NCBI GenBank assembly: GCA_045594105.1
Contig: JAZNXY010000075.1
Coordinates: 1-12,493 of the forward strand
Source: URNF01 sp045594105
GTDB taxonomy: Bacteria > Bacillota > Clostridia > Oscillospirales > Acutalibacteraceae
Direction: 5' to 3'
DNA: 12,493 bases
In this document: one piece after another, positions 1-4,825 of the stretch
Layout: every line of letters begins with the position of its first letter
Numbering within the stretch: position 1 is the first letter of the stretch
Notes under the pieces: model-generated
What the model saw: the letters and a program-made list of their open reading frames with translations, nothing else
What the model was told of the DNA's origin: nothing
Databases searched by the model: none
Translations under genes and position numbers: made by a program

Positions 1-14
1 AAGGGACTTTGTGA

Positions 15-1589
15 TTATGCGGTTTCCCATATAACCTGCGGATGCTTGTGTGTAAAGTATTCCAATGCTTCGTATGCACGAGTGCGGGATATGTTGTACT
101 GTGCAGGAGCGGTGTACAATTTCTTATGTATACGGTACTGCAGCGTATCTCCCACATAAGTGCATTCGCATGCATAGTACGTGTTATTGGAAAGCTTGTG
201 TAACAGATACGTTTCGGCGGATTCAGCCACCTGTGTATCGCTGTCTTTTGTAAGCGCCACCAAATACGGTACGCCTTCGCTACCCATATCGTCAATGGTA
301 GAAAGGTCAATGGTTTCCAATCTACCGCTTTTGTAGGCGGTGTAATTGTACGATGCTACGATATGGTTGAGGTTGGCAATGCCGAGGGTAGCTATCAGTA
401 TGCCTGCTGTGACAAGCGATATTTTTAATACATTTACTTTCGGAATGTACAATCGCAGAATAATGGCGATAAACATAACCGCCAACAGCACCGTAAAGGT
501 GCCCGTGCCTATACGCAGAACGGTCATACCCAGCTCTCCGATGTACAGTATCATTTTGGACAGTGCTGTGGCAATAATCATGAGTGTAAACACAGAGATA
601 AAGGTGCAAAGAACACGTACAGCAATAGGTGGTTTGTCATGTTGCTTTCTGGATAACAGTAATACGGCAAAAATAATGGCGGCATTGATAGCGGCAACCG
701 CACACATTTCGAAAAAGCCGCGCCGTGCATAAGCGGCAAGGGTAAAATCGTACCCTTGCGGCAAAAGACCGTCAAAAGCGCTGAAAAAGTAGGCAAGCTG
801 CGAGAACACGTACGCAAGATAGCACACCGACAGTACTGACAGGAAGGATAGCAGTGCGGTGGTGTCTACGCCTTTGGCGGCGGTGGCTGTGGGACGAGGC
901 AGCGGGCGCTTTTGCACCGATACGCAGTAAGCGGCGGTGGGTAGTGCGATAAGCACGCCGACGACTGTTTTCCATAAAAGGGACAGCAGATCCTGCTTGA
1001 CCAGATTGGCAAGACCGTCAAATGCTTTGTCTGCACGTACCAGCAAGGGTACTACCACCAACAGCACGGGTATAGCGGCGAGAATGCCGAGAAGGATTTT
1101 GCCGACAGCATTGCGTTTTGTGCCGTTGCCTGCGAACAGGGAACGTACGGTGGTGGGGATGTGCGGCAGTGCGAGACGTGCCACAGGTGCGAACATCGTG
1201 CCTAACACCCCTAAATCACCGTCGGCGGCGTTGCCGGTTACTGTACCGCACCAGGCGAGTGCTAACAGGATGCTGACAACACATCCGAAAAAGCGGATGG
1301 TACTGCCGGTCGTAACGGTGAAAATACAGGATACGGCTACCGTCAAAACCGCACAAGCTACAGAAAACACGGTCGGTTTTACGTTCTTTTTACAGATGTA
1401 TAGGTTGCCTATGGTGAACAGCAGAATGAAGCTTACCGTCCAACCCAGCATAAACCCGCCGAAAATGCCGAAAGCAGATACCAATATCGCTGCTGCGGTC
1501 AGCAGGCAGATGAAAACAGTGTCTCGCCTTTCGAGTGTAAAGTATTCCTTCGGTGGTGAGGTGTAAACAGGTGTATTTGTCGCTTGCAT
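15..1589 (-). CDS. DUF4173-like polytopic membrane protein
   Basis: A 524-residue integral membrane protein of unknown function. After a short cytoplasmic N-terminus it has roughly ten or more hydrophobic segments, then a soluble C-terminal tail of about 100 residues. The segment around YARRGFFEMCAVAAINA resembles the conserved core of DUF4173 proteins of Firmicutes, which I recognise by memory only. The open frame extends upstream to 1985, but I start at the ATG at 1589: a good Shine-Dalgarno (AAGGAAGGAG) sits 8 nt before it, a consensus promoter lies just upstream, and the longer version would run antisense into the ABC gene. It is divergent from the ABC ATPase; the two could be co-regulated, but no direct link is visible. 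The gene is complete, with its TAA at the left edge of the window. The family name is fairly likely; the function is unknown. Confidence 0.8.
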   Translation of the reverse strand: MQATNTPVYTSPPKEYFTLERRDTVFICLLTAAAILVSAFGIFGGFMLGWTVSFILLFTIGNLYICKKNVKPTVFSVACAVLTVAVSCIFTVTTGSTIRFFGCVVSILLALAWCGTVTGNAADGDLGVLGTMFAPVARLALPHIPTTVRSLFAGNGTKRNAVGKILLGILAAIPVLLVVVPLLVRADKAFDGLANLVKQDLLSLLWKTVVGVLIALPTAAYCVSVQKRPLPRPTATAAKGVDTTALLSFLSVLSVCYLAYVFSQLAYFFSAFDGLLPQGYDFTLAAYARRGFFEMCAVAAINAAIIFAVLLLSRKQHDKPPIAVRVLCTFISVFTLMIIATALSKMILYIGELGMTVLRIGTGTFTVLLAVMFIAIILRLYIPKVNVLKISLVTAGILIATLGIANLNHIVASYNYTAYKSGRLETIDLSTIDDMGSEGVPYLVALTKDSDTQVAESAETYLLHKLSNNTYYACECTYVGDTLQYRIHKKLYTAPAQYNISRTRAYEALEYFTHKHPQVIWETA

Positions 1590-1616
1590 ACATGCCACTC
1601 CTTCCTTTGTGGCATC

Positions 1617-1645
1617 ATCATACACCAAACCGCAGTATCTGTCAA
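1617..1645 (-). promoter_or_regulatory. Sigma-A-type promoter of the DUF4173-like gene
   Basis: On the minus strand TTGACA (1645-1640) is followed after exactly 17 bp by TATGAT (1622-1617). This is a full-consensus -35 and a five-of-six -10. The predicted transcript starts near 1610, leaving a leader of about 20 nt that carries the ribosome binding site. Confidence 0.8.
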
Positions 1646-1663
1646 CAAAAATTATTGAAAAAC

Positions 1664-1694
1664 GATAATTTTTTATTTTTCGCCGAATATTATC
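1664..1694. repeat. GATAAT/ATTATC inverted repeat in the divergent region
   Basis: GATAAT (1664-1669) and ATTATC (1689-1694) form a 6-bp inverted repeat with a 19-bp AT-rich centre, between the DUF4173-like gene and the ABC gene. It could be an operator or part of the ABC gene's promoter; I found no clean -35/-10 pair for the plus strand here. The match is short and may be chance. Confidence 0.25.
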
Positions 1695-1734
1695 ATGGGG
1701 ATATGCCATACTACATATCATAAGGAGTGGTAGT

Positions 1735-2415
1735 ATGGCGGTTATTGAGATGCAGGGTGTCCGCAAGGTATATGTGACAGGGGAAAACAGGGTAGAAGCA
1801 TTAAAAGACGTGAGCTTGACGGTGGAAAAGGGGGAGTTTACCGCCATTATCGGACGGTCAGGGTCGGGAAAATCCACCTTGATGAATATTTTGGGTTGCC
1901 TCGATCTGCCTACAGCGGGCAAATATCTGTTAAACGGGGAAGATGTCGGTGCGGCAGATGCCAAACGGTTGTCAGCGATACGCAACCGCCATATAGGGTT
2001 TGTATTTCAGAGCTTTCATTTGCTGCCCACCCTGACGGCACTCGAAAATGTGGAAATGCCGCTGATTTACGCAGGGCTCAGTAAGAGCGAACGGCGGGCG
2101 AGGGCGAAGGAGATGCTTTCCCGTGTAGGGCTTGCGGACCGTATGCAGCATTACCCGAAGGAGCTGTCCGGCGGTCAGCAGCAGCGTGTTGCGGTGGCAC
2201 GTGCGGTAGCAGGTGCACCACCGCTGATTTTAGCGGATGAACCGACAGGCAATCTTGACGAAGGGTCGGGAAGGGATATTATGGCCTTGTTGCGTGAGCT
2301 GCATAAAAGCGGCACCACTGTACTGTTAATCACCCACGACCCGCAGATTGCAAAAGAAGCACAGCGGTGTGTGGAAATGCAGGATGGACGACTGATTTTT
2401 TCAAAAAATAATTGA
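1735..2415 (+). CDS. MacB/LolD-type ABC transporter ATP-binding protein (orphan)
   Basis: A complete 226-residue ABC ATPase of the MacB/LolD/FtsE group. All motifs are present: Walker A GRSGSGKST (40-48), Q-loop Gln92 in FQSFHLLP, signature LSGGQQQR (144-151), Walker B LILADEP (164-170) and H-loop His201. Family members drive FtsX-like permeases that do mechanotransmission, lipoprotein release or peptide/antibiotic efflux rather than classical uptake. Translation starts at ATG 1735 after AAGGAG with 8-nt spacing. No FtsX-type permease lies next to it: upstream is a divergent DUF4173-like gene and downstream is gdhA. The partner must be encoded elsewhere, have been lost, or be an unusual protein such as the neighbour. 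The TGA stop lies inside the -35 element of gdhA. Confidence 0.9.
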   Translation: MAVIEMQGVRKVYVTGENRVEALKDVSLTVEKGEFTAIIGRSGSGKSTLMNILGCLDLPTAGKYLLNGEDVGAADAKRLSAIRNRHIGFVFQSFHLLPTLTALENVEMPLIYAGLSKSERRARAKEMLSRVGLADRMQHYPKELSGGQQQRVAVARAVAGAPPLILADEPTGNLDEGSGRDIMALLRELHKSGTTVLLITHDPQIAKEAQRCVEMQDGRLIFSKNN

Positions 2416-2440
2416 CAAACCTATATAAAAAGAGTATCCT
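2412..2440 (+). promoter_or_regulatory. gdhA promoter
   Basis: TTGACA (2412-2417) and TATCCT (2435-2440) are separated by exactly 17 bp. The -35 overlaps the stop codon of the ABC gene. The predicted start is near 2447, giving a leader of about 73 nt. This makes gdhA independently transcribed, although no terminator blocks read-through from the ABC gene. Confidence 0.75.
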
Positions 2441-2509
2441 AAAAAATGAAATTTTTGAAATGCTCTCTTGCAAAAAGAGATGTGAAAAAATTCGTATTCT
2501 ATTTTAGGA
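2437..2509 (+). promoter_or_regulatory. Inverted repeat enclosing the gdhA leader, with inner hairpin
   Basis: TCCTAAAA (2437-2444) is perfectly complementary to TTTTAGGA (2502-2509), which contains the gdhA Shine-Dalgarno. Between them TCTCTT (2464-2469) and AAGAGA (2475-2480) form a perfect 6-bp hairpin with a GCAAA loop. The left arm overlaps the -10 element, so it would be in RNA only in read-through transcripts from the ABC gene. Confidence 0.4.
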
Positions 2510-2519
2510 GTGGTCTTAA

Positions 2520-3872
2520 ATGAGTCTGAAAAACCAATACCTTATCGACTTAATGGAAACGGTAAAAAAACGCAATCCCGGTGAAGCGGAGTTTCATCAG
2601 GCGGTGCTGGAGGTTCTGGAGTCTTTGGAACCTGTTATCGAACAGCGCCCCGATTTCATTGAAAAAGGCGTTATGGAAGCTATCGTTGAGCCCGAACGCA
2701 TTATTAAATTCCGTGTGCCGTGGGTTGACGATAACGGCAAGGTGCAGGTAAACCGTGGTTACCGCATCCAGTTTAACTCGGCTATCGGTCCGTATAAGGG
2801 CGGTCTGCGTTTTCATCCGACTGTAACCGAAAGTGTTATTAAGTTCCTCGGTTTCGAGCAGACCTTCAAAAACTCCCTCACCGGTTTGCCTATGGGCGGC
2901 GGTAAGGGCGGTGCCGACTTTGATCCGCAGGGCAAATCGGATATGGAGGTTATGCGTTTCTGCCAGAGCTTTATGACCGAGCTTTCCAAATATATCGGTC
3001 CCGACACCGACGTGCCGGCAGGTGATATCGGCGTTGGTGCGAGAGAAATCGGCTATATGTTCGGTCAGTACAAACGCCTGCGTGACGAATTTACGGGTGT
3101 TCTCACCGGCAAAGGCCGCAGCTACGGCGGTTCTCTCATCCGTCCCGAAGCTACCGGCTTCGGTGCTACCTACTACACCGTGGAAATGCTCAAAACCTAT
3201 GGTGAGGACATCAAAGGCAAAACCTTTGCGGTTTCCGGCTTCGGTAACGTTGCCTGGGGCGCTGTGAAGAAGATTACCGAGCTTGGCGGTAAAGTGGTCG
3301 CCATCTCCGGCCCTGACGGCTATGTCTATGATAAAGACGGTGTTTCCACCGACGAAAAAATCGACTATATGCTGGAAATGCGTGCTTCCTGCCGCAACAA
3401 GGTGCAAGACTACGCGGATAAGTTCGGCGTACGGTTCTTTGCAGGCAAAAAGCCGTGGGGCGAAAAGGTTGACGTTGTGATGCCTTGCGCTACCCAGAAC
3501 GAAGTAAACCTCGAAGATGCAAAAAACATTGTTGCGAACGGCGTGAAATACTACGTTGAGGTTTCCAATATGCCCACAACCGCTGATGCGGTAGCATACC
3601 TCAAAGAAAACGGCGTTATCGTCGCACCGTCCAAAGCGGTTAACGCAGGCGGCGTTGCGGTTTCGGGTCTGGAAATGAGCCAGAACTCCATGCGCTACAG
3701 CTGGACTGCCGAAGAGGTTGATGCGAAGCTGCAGCAGATTATGAAGGGTATCTATGAAGCTTCCGTTTCCGCTGCGAAGGAATACGGTATGGAAGGTGAC
3801 CTTATCGCAGGTGCCAACATCGCCGGCTTCCTGAAGGTTGCGGATGCCATGATGGCATACGGTGTGGTGTAA
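2520..3872 (+). CDS. gdhA: Glutamate dehydrogenase, NADP-type (hexameric)
   Basis: A 450-residue hexameric small-type glutamate dehydrogenase, which interconverts 2-oxoglutarate plus ammonium and glutamate with a nicotinamide cofactor in the cytoplasm. The N-terminal substrate domain has the glutamate-binding YKGGLRFHP (Lys93), PMGGGKGG with the expected catalytic lysine at 129, and PAGDIGVGAREIG with the conserved Asp169. The C-terminal Rossmann domain carries VSGFGNVAWG. The length matches the E. coli-type NADP enzyme. I infer NADP preference (EC 1.4.1.4) from overall similarity, not from a decisive residue. The ATG at 2520 has AGGAG 10 nt upstream. The gene has its own strong promoter and a strong terminator, consistent with a highly expressed monocistronic housekeeping gene. 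Confidence 0.97.
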   Translation: MSLKNQYLIDLMETVKKRNPGEAEFHQAVLEVLESLEPVIEQRPDFIEKGVMEAIVEPERIIKFRVPWVDDNGKVQVNRGYRIQFNSAIGPYKGGLRFHPTVTESVIKFLGFEQTFKNSLTGLPMGGGKGGADFDPQGKSDMEVMRFCQSFMTELSKYIGPDTDVPAGDIGVGAREIGYMFGQYKRLRDEFTGVLTGKGRSYGGSLIRPEATGFGATYYTVEMLKTYGEDIKGKTFAVSGFGNVAWGAVKKITELGGKVVAISGPDGYVYDKDGVSTDEKIDYMLEMRASCRNKVQDYADKFGVRFFAGKKPWGEKVDVVMPCATQNEVNLEDAKNIVANGVKYYVEVSNMPTTADAVAYLKENGVIVAPSKAVNAGGVAVSGLEMSQNSMRYSWTAEEVDAKLQQIMKGIYEASVSAAKEYGMEGDLIAGANIAGFLKVADAMMAYGVV

Positions 3873-3881
3873 ACAGTAAAT

Positions 3882-3920
3882 AAAAATAACCGTTCACACG
3901 ACGTGAACGGTTATTTTTTT
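3882..3920 (+). terminator. Bidirectional intrinsic terminator after gdhA
   Basis: A near-perfect stem pairs AAAATAACCGTTCAC (3883-3897) with GTGAACGGTTATTTT (3903-3917) around the loop ACGAC, followed by T to 3920. On the minus strand the A-run at 3882-3886 supplies a T-tract, so it can also end the converging SLOG gene, whose TGA stop (3896-3894) lies inside the stem. Confidence 0.9.
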
Positions 3921-4223
3921 GCCTTGCTTTTGGCAGATGTCAATCACATATTTTGTGCCTTTGGAAACACCGTCCCAAAAGGCAACTACCGTATCGGCAT
4001 ATGCGACAATTTCCAAATTTCTTTTCAGCGGTGCGCTTCTCCCGTATTTGTGATATTCGGGCAGGAATTCTTTGAGCGGGAGATTGTTCTTTTTGGCGTA
4101 TTCTCGCGCTTGTGTGTCAATGCCTTTTGCACCTCCTGAAACGATTTCGGAAATGCCAATAGGCAGATATTCCCCTAAATCATTTACCTGCAACGTACGG
4201 GAGCCGATAATTGCCACTTTCAA
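3894..4223 (-). CDS. Small SLOG/DprA-fold nucleotide-binding protein
   Basis: A 109-residue single-domain protein. The N-terminal strand KVAIIGSRT and the glycine-rich SGGAKGID (29-36) are hallmarks of the SLOG (Smf/DprA/LOG-like) Rossmann fold. PLKRN (65-69) and the later ADTVVAFWDG (76-85) and SKGT (87-90) are also family-typical (DUF2493/YspA-like). Such domains bind nucleotides or nucleotide-derived ligands; the ligand here is unknown. The start is TTG at 4223, preceded by AGAAGGTG at 5-nt spacing; the nearby ATG at 4245 is out of frame. The last residues (ITVHVV) are encoded by the stem of the gdhA terminator, so 3' end and coding sequence overlap. It is divergent from a ribbon-helix-helix gene, its likely regulator. 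Fold confident, function not known. Confidence 0.85.
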   Translation of the reverse strand: MKVAIIGSRTLQVNDLGEYLPIGISEIVSGGAKGIDTQAREYAKKNNLPLKEFLPEYHKYGRSAPLKRNLEIVAYADTVVAFWDGVSKGTKYVIDICQKQGKKITVHVV

Positions 4224-4228
4224 AAAAA

Positions 4229-4236
4229 CACCTTCT
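4229..4236 (-). promoter_or_regulatory. RBS that decides the TTG start of the SLOG gene
   Basis: AGAAGGTG on the minus strand lies 5 nt before TTG 4223. No in-frame ATG lies between it and the predicted transcription start near 4248, which supports TTG initiation. Confidence 0.6.
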
Positions 4237-4237
4237 A

Positions 4238-4283
4238 TGCGTCATAATGGCGTCATTATACCACCATTTTCGTTTTGACGCAA
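4238..4283. promoter_or_regulatory. Repeated GCGTCA half-sites over the SLOG promoter (putative RHH operator)
   Basis: GCGTCAT occurs twice on the plus strand (4239-4245 and 4250-4256), exactly 11 bp apart within imperfect 11-mers. A third GCGTCA lies on the minus strand (4281-4276). The three copies cover the +1, -10 and -35 regions of the minus-strand SLOG promoter. Spacing of one helical turn is what Arc/MetJ-type ribbon-helix-helix dimers use, and such a protein is encoded next door. Binding is an inference. Confidence 0.5.
4255..4283 (-). promoter_or_regulatory. Promoter of the SLOG gene
   Basis: On the minus strand TTGCGT (4283-4278) and TATAAT (4260-4255) are spaced by 17 bp. A TG one base before the -10 gives an extended -10 element. 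The predicted start is near 4248, about 25 nt before the TTG codon. Confidence 0.75.
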
Positions 4284-4325
4284 TATTTCCACTATAATTT
4301 AGTCAAAATAACGTAAAAAACGGTG
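4261..4325. repeat. Imperfect long inverted repeat around the RHH gene -10
   Basis: CCACC at 4261-4265 and GGTGG at 4321-4325 are the outer ends, and TTTTGAC (4273-4279) and GTCAAAA (4302-4308) the inner perfect arms, of an imperfect dyad. CGTT/AACG and TTTT/AAAA blocks between them also match with small offsets. The TATAAT at 4293-4298 in the centre is the probable -10 of the RHH gene, for which I see no well-spaced -35. This suggests an autoregulatory operator. Confidence 0.4.
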
Positions 4326-4340
4326 GAATGAGGTGTAGAG

Positions 4341-4514
4341 ATGGAGGAAAAATTGGTACGGTATACATTACGGGTAGACCGTCAGTTGTTTCAAAAGTTC
4401 CGTTACGTGGCGGAATCGGAAGGGCGTTCTGCCAATAAAGAGATCGAACAGTTTTTAAAGAGACATGTTGCCGCCTACGAGCGTGAACACGGAGAGATTG
4501 TTATAGACGAGTAA
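4341..4514 (+). CDS. Small ribbon-helix-helix (Arc-like) DNA-binding protein
   Basis: A complete 57-residue protein. It starts with MEEKLVRYTLRVDRQLFQKF, a basic beta-strand (RYTLRV) followed by a helix, then AESEGRSANKEIEQFL and a charged C-terminal helix. This is the layout of Arc/MetJ/CopG-type ribbon-helix-helix repressors, in which RSANKEIEQFL matches the typical turn and second helix. The ATG is preceded by GAGGTG at 5-nt spacing. Proteins of this class bind DNA as dimers or tetramers and usually repress their own or a neighbouring promoter; the repeated half-sites in the divergent region fit that. Alternatively it could be an antitoxin, but no toxin-like gene follows: the next 311 bp are non-coding. 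Confidence 0.75.
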   Translation: MEEKLVRYTLRVDRQLFQKFRYVAESEGRSANKEIEQFLKRHVAAYEREHGEIVIDE

Positions 4515-4545
4515 AAAGGTAAAGCTGTGACCCATATACCGAAAA

Positions 4546-4564
4546 CCACGCGATAGTCGCGTGG
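4546..4564. repeat. Perfect 8-bp hairpin downstream of the RHH gene
   Basis: CCACGCGA (4546-4553) and TCGCGTGG (4557-4564) are perfectly complementary around TAG. There is no T-run on the plus strand; on the minus strand TTTTC follows, so it could be a weak minus-strand terminator or a remnant of a repeat element. Confidence 0.5.
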
Positions 4565-4598
4565 CGCATAACAGCATTAGCAGCGGTTGCTTTTATTT

Positions 4599-4622
4599 CG
4601 GGCGACCGATGGTCGCCCCTAC
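4599..4622 (-). repeat. GTAGGG-type hairpin repeat, unit 1
   Basis: Read on the minus strand, GTAGGG leads into a perfect 8-bp stem: GGGCGACC (plus 4600-4607) with GGTCGCCC (4611-4618), loop GAT on the plus strand. The CTAC at 4619-4622 is the conserved end shared with units 2 and 3. Confidence 0.65.
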
Positions 4623-4643
4623 GATACCATTTGTTGTGTGTAT

Positions 4644-4668
4644 GTAGGGCGGGGCCTTGGTCCTGCCG
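4644..4668 (+). repeat. GTAGGG-type hairpin repeat, unit 2
   Basis: On the plus strand GTAGGG leads into the stem GGCGGGGCC (4648-4656) with GGTCCTGCC (4659-4667), apex TT. Two of nine pairs (4651/4664 and 4654/4661) are G-T wobbles on this strand and would be A-C mismatches on the other, so the stable fold is that of the GTAGGG-first strand. Confidence 0.6.
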
Positions 4669-4696
4669 TTCCACGCGTCGCTGTAATACCACTAAA

Positions 4697-4721
4697 GGGA
4701 AGGAGCAAGCCCCTTCCCTAC
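4697..4721 (-). repeat. GTAGGG-type hairpin repeat, unit 3
   Basis: Read on the minus strand, GTAGGG leads into a 10-bp stem (plus 4697-4706 with 4709-4718). The single non-Watson-Crick position (4704/4711) is a G-T wobble on the GTAGGG-first strand and an A-C mismatch on the plus strand. The apex reads G(CTTG)C on that strand. Confidence 0.6.
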
Positions 4722-4741
4722 AAAACCATACAAATTCACAT

Positions 4742-4784
4742 AAAAAGACAAGAGAGAATGTACCACGCATGATACATTCTCTCT
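4742..4784 (-). terminator. tyrS intrinsic terminator
   Basis: AGAGAGAATGTA (4751-4762) pairs perfectly with TACATTCTCTCT (4773-4784) around a 10-nt loop. On the minus strand the stem is followed by TTGTCTTTTT. It lies about 40 bp past the tyrS stop. The plus-strand side (ATTTTC) is weaker, but the hairpin might also end RHH transcription. Confidence 0.75.
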
Positions 4785-4825
4785 ATTTTCATTTCTATGA
4801 CCACCCGCCGTATGCAGGGGGATTT

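Larger units (their letters stand above)
4515..4825. other. 311-bp non-coding stretch rich in hairpins
   Basis: The stretch between the RHH gene and the 3' end of tyrS shows no convincing gene: the short open frames in it lack a good start context. It holds one perfect hairpin (4546-4564), three related hairpin units with a shared GTAGGG end (4599-4622, 4644-4668, 4697-4721) and the tyrS terminator (4742-4784), all listed separately. Confidence 0.7.

Noticed and set aside
1590..1985. N-terminal extension of the DUF4173-like frame to 1985
   Set aside because: It would run antisense over the ABC gene and its start region, and a strong promoter and RBS lie between it and the ATG at 1589.
2550..3407. 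285-codon minus-strand open frame opposite gdhA
   Set aside because: It lies fully inside the highly conserved gdhA gene in antisense, has no family resemblance, and its His/Phe/Thr-rich translation is typical of a codon-bias shadow.
4341..4514. RHH gene as antitoxin of a toxin-antitoxin pair
   Set aside because: No toxin-like gene follows, and the SLOG gene is divergent rather than co-transcribed. It remains a minor possibility only.
4599..4721. Possible CRISPR array
   Set aside because: The three units differ in sequence, are in opposite orientations and have unequal gaps (21 and 28 bp); they are hairpin repeats, not identical direct repeats.
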